NCBI RefSeq assembly: GCF_016811075.1 | Contig: NZ_JAFBGL010000003.1 | Span: 1 to 64,000 of the forward strand | DNA: 64,000 bases | Source of the DNA: Oceaniferula flava | GTDB lineage: Bacteria; Verrucomicrobiota; Verrucomicrobiia; Verrucomicrobiales; Akkermansiaceae | Direction: 5' to 3' | Shown: in pieces, positions 17,147 to 26,871 of the stretch | Layout: the number at the start of each line of letters is the position of its first letter | How positions within the stretch are numbered: the first letter of the stretch is position 1 | Position numbers and translations under genes: made by a program | The notes under the pieces: generated by a model | Database searches by the model: none | What the model saw: the letters and a program-made list of their open reading frames with translations, nothing else | Told to the model about the DNA's origin: nothing

Positions 17147-19129
17147 ATGAATCAGGAAATTCTCGCACAATCCGCCAACGAGGCCAGAGGTCTCGCCATC
17201 GACGCCGTTCACGCATGCTCATCCGGTCACCTTGGCCTGCCACTGGGCTGCGCAGAGATCGGTGCTGTTCTTTTTGGCAATAGCCTCAACTTCAACCCCG
17301 ACGCCCCCAAATGGCTCAACCGCGACCGTTTCATCCTCTCCGCAGGACACGGCTCCATGTTCCTCTACAGCTGGTTGCACCTTTCCGGTTATGATCTGCC
17401 ACTTGAAGAGCTGAAAAACTTCCGCCAACTCGGCAGCAGCACTCCCGGTCACCCGGAAAACTTCATGACTCCCGGCGTGGAAGCCACCACCGGCCCACTC
17501 GGCCAGGGGGTTGCCAATGCCGTTGGTTACGCACTCAGCGGAAAACACGCTGCGGCCAAGTTCAACACCGCCGAGCACACCATCTTCGACAACCACATTG
17601 TGGCTCTGTTGGGCGACGGCTGTCTGCAGGAGGGCGTTGCCAAGGAGGCCATCGCCTTCGCTGGGCACAACCACCTCGACAACCTCATCCTGATCTACGA
17701 CAGCAATGACGTCACCCTCGACGCCATGGCGGAAATCAGCCAGGGCGAAGATGCCGAGCAGTATTTCAAATCCCAGTGCTGGGATGTCGCTACCATCGAC
17801 GGCCACGATCTCACTGCGGTCGCTGAAGCGGTCGACCAAGCGAAGAAAAACGACAACGGTCGCCCCACAGTCATCATCGCCAAAACGGTCATCGCCAAGG
17901 GCATCCCTGAAGTTTCCGGCACCTCCGCCGGTCACGGTGAAGGTGGTGCCAACCACGCCGAGTCCGCCCGCAAGGGACTGGGTCTTCCCGAAGAAACCTT
18001 CTACATCTCCGATGCCACCAAATCCTTCTTCGCCGAGCGCAAGGAGCAACTCATCGCTGAGTTCAACGCGTGGAACGAAACTTACGAAGCCTGGAGCCAG
18101 GCTAACAGCGAGCTGGCCGAAGAGCTGTCTGCTAACATCGCCAACGCCGTGCCTAGCGACCTGCTAGACCAGATCCCTGAGTTCGATGCCGATTATAAAG
18201 GTGCTACCCGCGCCTCTGGTGGCGAAGTCATCCAGCACGTGGCCAAGGCCATGCCATCCCTGGTCACCGGTTCGGCCGACCTTTACGGATCGACCAAGAA
18301 CTACATCAAGGACGGTGGCGACTTCAACCAGAACAACTACGCCGGACGCAACATCTGGTATGGTATCCGCGAGCACGCCATGGGAGCGATTTCCAACGGC
18401 ATCGCCTACGACGGTCTGTTCCGCGCCAGCTGCGCCACCTTCGCGGTGTTCGCTGATTACCTGCGCCCATCGATCCGTATTGCGGCACTGTCTCACCTGC
18501 CTGTGACGTATATCCTGACTCACGACTCCGTGGGTGTGGGCGAAGATGGACCTACCCACCAGCCGGTGGAAACCGTCAGCGGCCTTCGCGTGATTGCTGG
18601 TCTCGATGTCTTCCGCCCTGCGGATGCCGAGGAAACGGTCGGCGCCTGGGCAGCTTCCATGCACCGCACTGACGGACCGTCCGCTCTCTTCCTGACACGT
18701 CAGAACGTGCCAAACTACAGCGAAACCCCAGTGACCGTTCGTCGCGAGGGTGCCTACTTCGGTGGTTATGTGCTGAAGAAGGAAAGCGGTGAGCTCACCA
18801 CCATTATCATGGCCACTGGCTCTGAGGTGGAACACGCCATGAATGCCGCCAAGGAACTTGGCGACGGCGTCCGCGTGGTCTCCATGCCCTGCCTTGAGCG
18901 CTTCGATCGTCAGAGCGACGAATACAAAGAAAGCGTGCTTCCTGCTTCCTGCAAGAAACGCGTCTCCATCGAAGCCGGTGTCACCGGTCTCTGGTGGAAA
19001 TACGTCGGCTGCGAGGGCAAGGCTCTCGGCATCGACCGCTTCGGCATCTCCGCTCCCGGCGGCACTGTGATGAAAGAGCTCGGCATGACCGCCGACCACG
19101 TCGTAGCCGCCGTCAAGGAACTCGGCTAA
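17147..19129 (+). CDS. tkt: Transketolase
   Basis: This thiamine-diphosphate enzyme moves two-carbon units between sugar phosphates. The start [19 protein letters not shown] gives 660 residues, the family length; the 73 upstream in-frame codons overlap hisG. Motifs include [28 protein letters not shown] for cofactor binding, [14 protein letters not shown] and [17 protein letters not shown]. It precedes the RpiB-GlyA gene by 45 bases, joining two pentose-phosphate functions in one likely transcript. Confidence 0.97.
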   Translation: MNQEILAQSANEARGLAIDAVHACSSGHLGLPLGCAEIGAVLFGNSLNFNPDAPKWLNRDRFILSAGHGSMFLYSWLHLSGYDLPLEELKNFRQLGSSTPGHPENFMTPGVEATTGPLGQGVANAVGYALSGKHAAAKFNTAEHTIFDNHIVALLGDGCLQEGVAKEAIAFAGHNHLDNLILIYDSNDVTLDAMAEISQGEDAEQYFKSQCWDVATIDGHDLTAVAEAVDQAKKNDNGRPTVIIAKTVIAKGIPEVSGTSAGHGEGGANHAESARKGLGLPEETFYISDATKSFFAERKEQLIAEFNAWNETYEAWSQANSELAEELSANIANAVPSDLLDQIPEFDADYKGATRASGGEVIQHVAKAMPSLVTGSADLYGSTKNYIKDGGDFNQNNYAGRNIWYGIREHAMGAISNGIAYDGLFRASCATFAVFADYLRPSIRIAALSHLPVTYILTHDSVGVGEDGPTHQPVETVSGLRVIAGLDVFRPADAEETVGAWAASMHRTDGPSALFLTRQNVPNYSETPVTVRREGAYFGGYVLKKESGELTTIIMATGSEVEHAMNAAKELGDGVRVVSMPCLERFDRQSDEYKESVLPASCKKRVSIEAGVTGLWWKYVGCEGKALGIDRFGISAPGGTVMKELGMTADHVVAAVKELG

Positions 19130-19138
19130 GCCGATTTT

Positions 19139-19168
19139 CTGAATACTGAATACTTCTAACTGAATACT
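19139..19168 (+). repeat. Three copies of CTGAATACT in the tkt-rpiB gap
   Basis: CTGAATACT occurs at 19139-19147, 19146-19154 and 19160-19168, filling most of the 45-base gap between tkt and the fusion gene. Related words (CATACTGAA) occur just before accA and ompH. I see no hairpin. Confidence 0.6.
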
Positions 19169-19174
19169 ACCAAG

Positions 19175-20833
19175 ATGAACATTGCCTTAGGAGCCGACCA
19201 CGGTGGCGTGGATCTCAAACACGCCATTGTCACTCACCTGCAGTCCGCTGGTCACAGCGTCAAGGACTTCGGCACGGACAAAGAGGAATCTGTCGATTAC
19301 GCCGACTATGCCAATGACGTCGCTCGCGGCGTGGCCTCCGGTCGTTTTGACCAGGGGATTCTGATTTGCAAATCTGGCATCGGCATGTGCCTGGCTGCGA
19401 ACCGCTTCAAGGGCGTTCGCGCTGCCAATGTGCGCACTGTCGAGGAAACTCAGACAACACGTGAGCATAACGATGCCAACGTGCTCTGCCTCGGTGCCGG
19501 GCATCTGGAAACGGATGTGGCCCTAGCCATGGTGGACGCGTTTATCGCGACTGAGTTTGCCGGTGGTCGTCACGAGCGCCGCCTGATTAAAGCCTCCGGC
19601 AGTCGCCTTGCGGTGACCGACCCGGAACTCTATGCCGCGATCGAGAAGGAGGAAAAACGTCAGAACCAGAACATCGAGCTGATTGCGTCTGAAAACTTCA
19701 CCAGCGAGTCCGTGATGGAAGCGCAGGGGAGTTTGCTGACCAACAAGTATGCTGAAGGTTACCCCGGCCGCCGCTGGTATGGTGGTTGTGAGTATGTCGA
19801 CGTGGCCGAGCAATTGGCCATCGATCGGGTGAAGGAAATCTTCGGTGCCGAACACGCCAACGTGCAGCCGCACTCCGGTTCCCAGGCGAACACCGCTGTT
19901 TACTTCTCCGTGCTCAAGCCTGGTGACAAGATCCTTACCATGGACCTTGCCCACGGCGGTCACCTGACCCACGGCCACAAGGCTAATTTCTCCGGCAAAT
20001 TCTACGAGGTCACCCACTACGGTGTCAGCGAGGAGGACGAGCGCATTGATTACGATGCTCTGGAAAAAGTCGCCGAAGAGGTCAAGCCGAAGCTGATCAC
20101 CACCGGTGCCAGCGCCTATCCTCGCGAGATTGATTTCAAGCGTATGGGCGAGATTGCCAAGAAGGTGGGAGCCTACCTGTTTGTCGATATGGCGCACATC
20201 GCCGGACTCGTCGCCGCCGGCGTGCACCCGAACCCCGTGCCTCACGCGGACTTTGTTACATCGACCACCCACAAGTCCCTGCGCGGACCACGTGGCGGAA
20301 TCATCCTGTGCAAAGAAGAGTATGCGAAAAAAATCGACGGCACCGTCTTCCCTGGCATTCAGGGTGGACCGCTGATGCATGTCATCGCTGCCAAGGCTGC
20401 CTGTTTCGGTGAGATCCTGAATACCAACTTCAAGGCCTACTCCGAGCAAGTGGTGAAAAATGCCCAGGCCATGGCCGCACGCCTGTCTGAGCACGGATAC
20501 CGCATCGTTTCCGGTGGCACTGATAACCACCTGATGCTGGTCGATCTCCGCCCGGCGGGACTCGATGGTTCCATGGCCCAGCACGCGCTGGACGAGAGCG
20601 GTATCACCGTGAACAAGAACTCCATCCCGTTCGATACCGCAGGCCCATTCAAGCCCAGCGGCATCCGCATCGGAACGCCTGCTGTCACCACCCGTGGCAT
20701 GAAGGAAGCCGATGTCGAGCAGGTGGCCGATTTCATCCACGAGGCGCTGCAGAACCACGATAACGACGAGAAACTGCACGAACTGCGCGAGAAGGTCTAC
20801 ACCTTCAACCGCGACTTCCCTCTGCCGAAGTAG
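19175..20833 (+). CDS. RpiB-GlyA fusion: ribose-5-phosphate isomerase B and serine hydroxymethyltransferase
   Basis: One 552-residue frame holds two complete enzymes. Residues 1-147 are RpiB: GADHGG (Asp8, His9), Cys65 in [15 protein letters not shown] and REHND (98-100). Residues about 148-552 are [52 protein letters not shown], the PLP Lys367 in [14 protein letters not shown] and [11 protein letters not shown]. The join carries no stop, no shift and almost no linker. RpiB interconverts ribose and ribulose 5-phosphate; SHMT makes glycine and methylene-tetrahydrofolate from serine. Both feed purine synthesis, which could explain the pairing. It follows tkt and ends at a strong terminator. Confidence 0.95.
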   Translation: MNIALGADHGGVDLKHAIVTHLQSAGHSVKDFGTDKEESVDYADYANDVARGVASGRFDQGILICKSGIGMCLAANRFKGVRAANVRTVEETQTTREHNDANVLCLGAGHLETDVALAMVDAFIATEFAGGRHERRLIKASGSRLAVTDPELYAAIEKEEKRQNQNIELIASENFTSESVMEAQGSLLTNKYAEGYPGRRWYGGCEYVDVAEQLAIDRVKEIFGAEHANVQPHSGSQANTAVYFSVLKPGDKILTMDLAHGGHLTHGHKANFSGKFYEVTHYGVSEEDERIDYDALEKVAEEVKPKLITTGASAYPREIDFKRMGEIAKKVGAYLFVDMAHIAGLVAAGVHPNPVPHADFVTSTTHKSLRGPRGGIILCKEEYAKKIDGTVFPGIQGGPLMHVIAAKAACFGEILNTNFKAYSEQVVKNAQAMAARLSEHGYRIVSGGTDNHLMLVDLRPAGLDGSMAQHALDESGITVNKNSIPFDTAGPFKPSGIRIGTPAVTTRGMKEADVEQVADFIHEALQNHDNDEKLHELREKVYTFNRDFPLPK

Positions 20834-20855
20834 TCAGGAAATACCAATCATCCCA

Positions 20856-20890
20856 AAAGGCCGCATCCTAACAAGGTGCGGCCTTTTTTT
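20856..20890 (+). terminator. tkt/rpiB-glyA terminator
   Basis: A 10-bp stem (AAAGGCCGCA / TGCGGCCTTT) has an 11-base loop containing CTAACA and ends in T7. It shares its stem sequence with the minus-strand terminator at 21165-21195. Confidence 0.9.
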
Positions 20891-21164
20891 GCCCGGGTTT
20901 GAAATATTCCTCACCTCAAGGTCTCTGATGAGTTCGGACACCTTCTGAGTGCGGAGATTGCAAATCACCGGTTTTTCATATTCGGCTGATGCCATTTCAT
21001 CAAACAGGCGCGGCTATGATTGGCAAAGGGATCTATGATCGTGGTTTTACAATGCCCTCTGCGCCTAGAGCCGCCAGATATCAGGGATTCGAGATCAGGG
21101 GATGATGAATTGGACATCGGAGGCATGCTCCGGATACTCTGGCAACGCGGAAGTGGTTCACGCA

Positions 21165-21195
21165 AAAGGCCGCATCCGGTGAGGATGCGGCCTTT
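21165..21195 (-). terminator. Terminator of the [2Fe-2S] protein gene
   Basis: A perfect 13-bp stem (AAAGGCCGCATCC / GGATGCGGCCTTT) with a five-base loop ends in TTTT on the minus strand, 50 bases after the stop at 21247. On the plus strand it is followed by ATTTTG, so it may work both ways. The 270 bases between it and 20890 hold no gene I can support. Confidence 0.85.
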
Positions 21196-21246
21196 ATTTT
21201 GAATAGGCTGGAGTAGGCAGGTGTTGGGTATGCCGTAAGCTTGGGC

Positions 21247-21603
21247 TTACGCGCCTTTGATTTGAAACTCCTCCACCGGCTTGCCGCCGATGAGATGCTC
21301 GTCGATGATTCGCTCTAACACGTAAGGGGTGCAGGAGTGATACCAGACACCTTCCGGATAAACCACGGCGATCGGTCCCTGGGTGCAGACTCGCAGGCAG
21401 TTTGCCTTGCTGCGGAAGACCTTGCCGGCAGGTTGGATATCGAGCTCGTTGAGGCGCTTTTTCAGGTAGTTCCAAGCGACGATGCTGTCGCCTTTGTTAC
21501 AGCATTTGTCCTTGGTCTGATCGGCGCAGAGGAAGATGTGGCGTTCGATTTGGTCGGGAACCCCCAGGCTTTGGGCGGCTTTGGCAGTCGCAGGTAGCAT
21601 CAT
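21247..21603 (-). CDS. Thioredoxin-like [2Fe-2S] ferredoxin
   Basis: The 118-residue protein has the four-cysteine pattern of thioredoxin-fold [2Fe-2S] ferredoxins (NuoE C-terminal type): [17 protein letters not shown] near residues 22-38 and [18 protein letters not shown] near 69-86. [18 protein letters not shown] is also typical. It probably acts as a small electron carrier; no partner can be named. It lies 12 bases downstream of tdh on the same strand, so the two are probably co-transcribed. Confidence 0.9.
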   Translation of the reverse strand: MMLPATAKAAQSLGVPDQIERHIFLCADQTKDKCCNKGDSIVAWNYLKKRLNELDIQPAGKVFRSKANCLRVCTQGPIAVVYPEGVWYHSCTPYVLERIIDEHLIGGKPVEEFQIKGA

Positions 21604-21615
21604 AATGTATCGTGA

Positions 21616-22641
21616 TTAGTCCCAATCGAGCACAACTTTGCCCGACTGTCCGGAGAGCATGGTTTCGAAACCTTTGGCAAACTCGGTGTAGTGATACTTG
21701 TGAGTGATCACCGGGGAAATATCAAGTCCGGCGCGGATCATTGATGTCATCTTATACCAGGTCTCAAACATCTCACGGCCGTAGATTCCCTTGAGCACGA
21801 GACCTTTGAAAATGACCTTGTCCCAGTCGATGGCGACGTTCTCCGGGAAGATGCCCAAGAGGGAAACTTTTGCACCGTTCGAGGAGTGCGTTAGAATGTC
21901 GTTGAGCCCACTTGGGTGACCGGACATTTCCAGACAGACGTCGAAGCCCTCGTTCATGCCGAGCTCCTTTTTGACCTCATCGAGGGACTCCTTGGAAACG
22001 TCCACCACGCGGGTGGCACCGAGAGTTTTGGCCAAATCGAGGCGGTAGGGGTTCACATCGGTCACCACCACGTGACGGGCACCGGCGAACTTTGCCACGG
22101 CGGCGGCCATGCAGCCGATCGGGCCGGCACCGGTGATCAGCACGTCTTCGGCCACCATGTCCCAGGAGAGGGCGGTGTGCACGGCATTGCCGAGGGGATC
22201 GAAGGTGGAGATGATGTCTTCCGGGATGGAGGCATCCACCTTGTAGGCATTGCGTGCGGGGATGGAAAGGTATTCGGCAAAGGCGCCGGTGCGGTTGACT
22301 CCCACGCCCTGGGTGTTCGGGCACAGGTGGCGTCGACCTGCCAGGCAGTTCCGGCAGTGGCCGCAGACGATGTGGCCTTCACCGGAAACGCGCTCGCCGA
22401 CTTTGAAATCGGTCACCCCGGAGCCAACTGCGGCGATGGTGCCACTGTATTCATGGCCCACGGTCATGCCCACGGGGATGGTTTTTTGTGCCCACTTGTC
22501 CCATTTCCAAATGTGCACATCGGTGCCGCAGATGGAGGTTTTGTTGATTTTGATCAGAACGTCAGCCGGTCCCACTTCTGGTTCCGGAACGTCCTCCAGC
22601 CACAGGCCTTCTTCGGCCTTCGATTTGACAAGTGCTTTCAC
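21616..22641 (-). CDS. tdh: L-threonine 3-dehydrogenase
   Basis: This 341-residue zinc medium-chain dehydrogenase oxidises threonine to 2-amino-3-ketobutyrate with NAD. Cys38 in [21 protein letters not shown], the structural zinc cysteines ([16 protein letters not shown]) and the NAD motif [19 protein letters not shown] are visible. [14 protein letters not shown] and the length match E. coli Tdh closely. No kbl is next to it. A 14-bp palindrome lies 58 bases upstream of the start. Confidence 0.95.
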   Translation of the reverse strand: MKALVKSKAEEGLWLEDVPEPEVGPADVLIKINKTSICGTDVHIWKWDKWAQKTIPVGMTVGHEYSGTIAAVGSGVTDFKVGERVSGEGHIVCGHCRNCLAGRRHLCPNTQGVGVNRTGAFAEYLSIPARNAYKVDASIPEDIISTFDPLGNAVHTALSWDMVAEDVLITGAGPIGCMAAAVAKFAGARHVVVTDVNPYRLDLAKTLGATRVVDVSKESLDEVKKELGMNEGFDVCLEMSGHPSGLNDILTHSSNGAKVSLLGIFPENVAIDWDKVIFKGLVLKGIYGREMFETWYKMTSMIRAGLDISPVITHKYHYTEFAKGFETMLSGQSGKVVLDWD

Positions 22642-22698
22642 GCCGCCCTTTCAAGCGGCGAAAGCGCAAAATTGCACGCGATTTCTTTTGAGCAGAGG

Positions 22699-22712
22699 GA
22701 TCAAATTTGATC
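22699..22712. promoter_or_regulatory. Perfect 14-bp palindrome upstream of tdh
   Basis: GATCAAATTTGATC is a perfect palindrome between the divergently placed sequence upstream of tdh and the end of the hydrolase gene. Its place suggests an operator, but a 14-base palindrome can also occur by chance. Confidence 0.35.
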
Positions 22713-22752
22713 GCTTTTTCGGTCGGGGCCGCGAATTCGATCCCACATGCGA

Positions 22753-23730
22753 TTACTTTTTCTGCCAGAGGTCGCCCGGTTCCAGAAGCTTCTTTGGCTG
22801 TCTGCCGTTGAGCCATGCGCTGGCCTGGTGGTTCTGCTTGAGGGCACTGTCCCAGAAGGCGGTGCTGATGAGTTGGATGACGCGGTGGTGGTTGGGGTTT
22901 TTGTTCGCTGCTTTACCTGTTCGGTGATCGGAAAAGGCGGCGTGTTCGGCGTCCTTGAGCACCAGTTCGTAATGTTTGGTGGCGACCGATGGTTCGGACT
23001 TGGGCAAGGCCACAAAGACACCGCGACGCGACTCCGGGGGCTCGTTGTTCATCGGGTTTCCGTCTTTGGTGCCGGTCATCAGGAGCATGGGCACGGAGAC
23101 TTGGCCGTAGGCCCGGGCGGCATCCCCCTTACGCGGAACGCTGGGGCTCATGGCGAAGCCGGCATCGATTCTTTCGTCTCTGTAGCGTGGTCCCAAGCGG
23201 CCAAAGTGCTGACCCACCAGAGCCTGAGTGGTTACCGCGCCGTAGGAATGACCGGCGATACCAATGTGCTCCATGTCCATTCGCTTCTCTAACACATGAC
23301 CCTTTGATACATTCCATTTTTCCAGTTGATCAAGCGTGGCCGGCACGTCCTTCATGCGGTCAACAAAGGTGGAAAAGCTGGCGGCTTGCTTCAGAGCACG
23401 CTTGCGCTGCAGGGCGGGGGTGTCTTTCCAGATGCTTTCATCACTGCCGATGTGTTGCATGGCGACCACCACATAGCCGGCACTCGCCCAGCGAACACCC
23501 AGATAGGTGCCAATCTCACGCGAACCGCCAAGGCCGTGGCTGAGTAGGATCAGCGGGGCGGGCTGCTGGGTCGGGGGAAGGTAAATTTTCAGCGGCACCT
23601 CACGGCCGTTGTAGGAAAAGGAGGTCAGCCGAGTGACGATCTGGCTGTCTGCCGCAGTCGGCTGGTAAGGTTTTTCTTCCTTGGCGATGAGGCAGGTTGA
23701 GAGAGCGAGGAGGGCGAGCAGGGATTTCAT
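22753..23730 (-). CDS. Secreted alpha/beta hydrolase
   Basis: The 325-residue protein has a short signal peptide (MKSLLALLALSTCLIA) and an alpha/beta-hydrolase fold like platelet-activating-factor acetylhydrolase or dienelactone-hydrolase relatives. It has an oxyanion-side motif LILLSHGLGGSRE, nucleophile Ser in GIAGHSYGA, likely acid in LLMTGTKDGNP and His in LKDAEHAAFSD. The substrate is unknown; an ester is likely. It lies 110 bases upstream of tdh and may have its own promoter. Confidence 0.85.
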   Translation of the reverse strand: MKSLLALLALSTCLIAKEEKPYQPTAADSQIVTRLTSFSYNGREVPLKIYLPPTQQPAPLILLSHGLGGSREIGTYLGVRWASAGYVVVAMQHIGSDESIWKDTPALQRKRALKQAASFSTFVDRMKDVPATLDQLEKWNVSKGHVLEKRMDMEHIGIAGHSYGAVTTQALVGQHFGRLGPRYRDERIDAGFAMSPSVPRKGDAARAYGQVSVPMLLMTGTKDGNPMNNEPPESRRGVFVALPKSEPSVATKHYELVLKDAEHAAFSDHRTGKAANKNPNHHRVIQLISTAFWDSALKQNHQASAWLNGRQPKKLLEPGDLWQKK

Positions 23731-23786
23731 AGGAAATCAAACCACCGCCGGACGGAATAGTTTCGGTTCTCCACCCAGCAGCGGCC

Positions 23787-24329
23787 CTAAGGCGTCCGCA
23801 CCGGCTGGATGCGCCGATTGACAAAGCGGATGGCGAGGAAGCATTTCCCCTTGCTGATGCCGGGCCCCATGAGGATGGATTCTCCTGAGCCCTTGTGCCA
23901 GATGTGGGAAATGAGGATGTCGCTATTTTTAAAGTCTGACTGGCTCGGATAGCCTGCATTCTGAGCTGGCGCATTGTAGACGCGAGTGAACAGCGTGTCG
24001 GCCTCGGACCAGGCATTCTTGATGGAACTGCCATACTCGGACATCGGCACCTCCGCCGAGCGCAGGGTGACCTCGTTCAACCCTCCATTGTCGTCCCAGC
24101 CGAAGTAGAGGTGATAGCTTAGTCCGGCAAGCTGAGCCTTGCACTTGAACACGCCGTTTAATCCGGTCCTGCCAAAAAAGGTGCTGTCGAGCTTCTGCTC
24201 CACGAGTTCACTGGACTGGAGTTTTTTCGTCACCGTCTCCCGGCTGTCGCCAAACTCGAGGCTACCATACACTCCGGCCTGGAGGAATGGAATGAAACCG
24301 AGGAAGGTGATGATGAGGATTTTGAACAT
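23787..24329 (-). CDS. Secreted protein of unknown function
   Basis: The 180-residue product has a signal peptide (MFKILIITFLGFIPFLQAG). The start of the mature part, VYGSLEFGDSRETVTKKLQ, is typical of small exported domains with a 'G-x-S-x-x-x-V-x-x-K-L' motif. Two cysteines may form a disulfide. It precedes the hydrolase gene by 56 bases on the same strand. I do not recognise a family. Confidence 0.65.
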   Translation of the reverse strand: MFKILIITFLGFIPFLQAGVYGSLEFGDSRETVTKKLQSSELVEQKLDSTFFGRTGLNGVFKCKAQLAGLSYHLYFGWDDNGGLNEVTLRSAEVPMSEYGSSIKNAWSEADTLFTRVYNAPAQNAGYPSQSDFKNSDILISHIWHKGSGESILMGPGISKGKCFLAIRFVNRRIQPVRTP

Positions 24330-24584
24330 GGCGTGAGAAGCTGTTGGAGAGTGATGAGTGGGTATCGACAGTATCGTGAGTTAGGCCTCGCTCCGGGCCG
24401 CAGGGCGTTCAACTCGGTTGGACGCTAAAAGTTGCTATGGAAGTTCGGCTTTTACCAGTTTCTCGAATGGGAGCATCCTCGTTGGCCTCTCGCTGCTGTG
24501 ATGAAACTCGGCGCAGTCATCCTCGCTGAAGTTAGGATAGCGGGGAGGTTGGAAAGTGCGGTCCGGAAGACCCAGTGAGTTGTA
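24330..24584. other. Gap without a gene
   Basis: This stretch of 255 bases between gatB and the secreted protein gene has no supportable frame and no strong hairpin with a T-run. Confidence 0.5.
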
Positions 24585-26045
24585 TTAGAGGATTTTGGAT
24601 TTGATGGTATCGGTCACCATCTTGGGGTTGGCCTTGCCTTTGGAGGCTTTCATCACTTGTCCGGTTAGGAAATTGAGCAGCTTCTCGTTGCCCCCCTGAA
24701 TCTCGGCGACCTTGTCTGGGTTGGCGGCGATGACTTCATCGATGATCCCTTCGATGGCTCCGGTGTCAGCCGGTTCAAAGCCCATGGCCTTGGCGGTTTC
24801 AGCCGGTTTGGCATCAGGTTTTTCCCACAGGGCGGCGAACACTTCGCGGGCCTGGTTGTTGGAAATGGTGCCCGCTTCGACGAGCTGCACGAGTTCCAGA
24901 ATGTGGCCGGCGGGCAGGGGACAGTCGGTGATGCTGGAGTTGTCTTCGTTGAGCTTGGCGAGCACGCTGTTGGTGATCCAGTTGGCGACTTTCTTGCCGA
25001 GTTTCGGGTCGCTGGCGGCTTCTTCAAAGTAGTTCGCCAAGTTCTGGTCGCTGGTGAGCACTCCGGCGTCGTAGGCATTGATGCCGTATTCGCTTTCAAA
25101 ACGATCGCGCTTTTCATGTGGCAGCTCGGGCACCAGCGGGCGCATCTTGGCGACGAGGTCGGCGGTGCGGATCGGGAGCAGGTCGGGCTCAGGGAAGTAG
25201 CGGTAGTCGTGGGCGTCTTCCTTGGTGCGCATCATCTGGGTTTCGCCCAGATCGGCGTCCCAGCGGCGGGTCGATTGGATTTGGGCGATGCCGGCATCGA
25301 GTTCCTCCGCCTGGCGGACGATTTCGTGATGCAGCGAGGCGCGAACGGCGGAGATCGAGTTGAGGTTTTTCAACTCAACCTTTTCGCCGAGCTCTTCCTG
25401 ACCGTGTGGTCGCAGCGAGACGTTGACGTCGCAGCGCATCTGGCCTTTTTCCATGTCGGCATCGGAAATGCCGCCGTAGATGAGGATTTGCTGAAGCGAC
25501 TTGAGATAGGCGTAGGCCTCCTCGGGGGTGTCGATGTCAGGGTCGGAGACGATCTCCATCAGTGGGGTGCCGGCGCGGTTGAAATCGATGGTCGAATTCT
25601 TGGCGTGGTGGGTAGATTTGGCGACATCCTCCTCGAGGTGAATGCGGGTCAATTTCACCGTTTTTCCAGGGTTGGGGATGTTTTTCTGCACCTCCTTGGG
25701 GTAGGCGAGATCGTAGAGCGGCACGCCTCCGCCGATACAGAGGGGGAGATCGAACTGGGTCAGCTGGAAATTTTTCGGCATGTCCGGGTAGAAGTAATTC
25801 TTCCGGTCCCACTTGGAAATCTCCGGGGTGGTGCAGTTGATCATCATGCCGGCGAGGATGGTTTGCTCAATGGCATGTTTGTTGAGAACGGGCAGGGCAC
25901 CGGGCAGGCCGAGGCAGACCGGGCAGACATTGCTGTTTGGTTCCTCGCCAAAGCTGGTCGCGCAGGAACAGAACATTTTACTGTTCGATTTGATTTGGCA
26001 GTGAACTTCGAGGCCGATGGTGACGATGTAATCTGAGACAGGCAT
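24585..26045 (-). CDS. gatB: Asp-tRNA(Asn)/Glu-tRNA(Gln) amidotransferase subunit B
   Basis: GatB binds the mischarged tRNA and activates its carboxylate for amidation with ammonia from GatA. The 486-residue protein shows IGLEVHCQIKSNSKMFCSC, NVCPVCLGLPGALPVLN, YFYPDMPKNFQLTQFD, HLEEDVAKS, FNRAGTPLMEIVSDPD and the C-terminal GatB/Yqey helical domain (FLTGQVMKASKGKANP). gatA and gatC are not in the window. Its presence implies that Gln or Asn tRNA is charged indirectly. Confidence 0.97.
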   Translation of the reverse strand: MPVSDYIVTIGLEVHCQIKSNSKMFCSCATSFGEEPNSNVCPVCLGLPGALPVLNKHAIEQTILAGMMINCTTPEISKWDRKNYFYPDMPKNFQLTQFDLPLCIGGGVPLYDLAYPKEVQKNIPNPGKTVKLTRIHLEEDVAKSTHHAKNSTIDFNRAGTPLMEIVSDPDIDTPEEAYAYLKSLQQILIYGGISDADMEKGQMRCDVNVSLRPHGQEELGEKVELKNLNSISAVRASLHHEIVRQAEELDAGIAQIQSTRRWDADLGETQMMRTKEDAHDYRYFPEPDLLPIRTADLVAKMRPLVPELPHEKRDRFESEYGINAYDAGVLTSDQNLANYFEEAASDPKLGKKVANWITNSVLAKLNEDNSSITDCPLPAGHILELVQLVEAGTISNNQAREVFAALWEKPDAKPAETAKAMGFEPADTGAIEGIIDEVIAANPDKVAEIQGGNEKLLNFLTGQVMKASKGKANPKMVTDTIKSKIL

Positions 26046-26238
26046 GTGATCTGGCAGGAACTAAGCGGAAATTACACCGATCATCAACGCTGGATTTACT
26101 CTGGCGAGAGCAATATGACAGAATCTCAGGAAATTGGCTAAATCCACTGGCATTTTAGTCGGAATATGACATGTTTTGTGAAGTTAGATTTCGGCCATGT
26201 GGTTGAGATCGACGACTCACCAGAACACATTCATCACT

Positions 26239-26685
26239 ATGAAAAATCTTATTATCACATCACTGATCGCCGGTTTGGGGATCGCGTCTGCCACCGCTGA
26301 GGAAAATGCCGACGGCAAAGCTGCTTACATGACATGCTCCGCCTGCCACAGCGCAGACGGTAAAGGTCTTCCTATCGGCGACAAAAAAATGGCCCCTTCA
26401 CTGGCCGGTTCGAAAATCGTCACCGGTGACCCAGCCGTGCTCGCCCTGGTGGTGCTGAAAGGCATCAAGAAAGAAGGAACTGATTACATCGGCGCCATGG
26501 CTCCTCTCGAGGGTGTGTATGCCGACGACAAAAAGCTGGCCGACGTGCTGACTTACGTGCGTCAATCATTCGGCAACAGTGCCGAAGCCGTCACTCCTGA
26601 AGATGCCGCAAAATTCCGCGCTCAGTGGAAGGACGAAAAAGAGCCAGTGACCCGCGCCAAGCTCGGCGAACTCGAGAAGAAGTAA
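26239..26685 (+). CDS. Small secreted c-type cytochrome
   Basis: The 148-residue product starts MKNLIITSLIAGLGIASATA, a signal peptide; 14 upstream in-frame codons look non-coding. One haem-c site is present, CSACH at residues 33-37, and a likely axial Met lies in YIGAMAPLEG. The class I cytochrome c fold ends in a conserved helix (KKLADVLTYVRQSFGN). It is probably a periplasmic electron carrier, and the nearby ccoI and cbb3 genes make the oxidase a plausible acceptor (inferred). Confidence 0.92.
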   Translation: MKNLIITSLIAGLGIASATAEENADGKAAYMTCSACHSADGKGLPIGDKKMAPSLAGSKIVTGDPAVLALVVLKGIKKEGTDYIGAMAPLEGVYADDKKLADVLTYVRQSFGNSAEAVTPEDAAKFRAQWKDEKEPVTRAKLGELEKK

Positions 26686-26713
26686 TTCGCTACTTTTTTC
26701 CGAATTGAATTTC

Positions 26714-26759
26714 AAAGCTTTCCGAGTGCTTTTACCAGCGCTCGTGAAAGCTTTTTTTT
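26714..26759 (+). terminator. Cytochrome c gene terminator
   Basis: A long stem (AAAGCTTTCCGAG with CTCGTGAAAGCTTT, one bulged base) is followed by T8. Confidence 0.88.
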
Positions 26760-26838
26760 GTGGCTACTGCTGGCGAAATCAGGAGACGCCCGTTTAGTCG
26801 ATCTGGCGAAGCTGTGGACGCACGCCTTGGCTTACCAT

Positions 26839-26871
26839 CCAGTTAGCTCATCCAAGTTAGCTGGCTTTTTT
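26839..26871 (+). terminator. Second plus-strand terminator overlapping the AraC gene end
   Basis: A 10-bp stem (CCAGTTAGCT with AGTTAGCTGG, two G-U pairs, six-base loop) is followed by CTTTTTT. It points along the plus strand, although the nearest plus-strand gene already has a terminator 80 bases earlier, and it overlaps the stop of the minus-strand regulator. Confidence 0.5.

Noticed and set aside
17219-18049. Long antisense frame inside transketolase
   Set aside because: It is a codon-bias shadow of a highly conserved gene, without start context or family.
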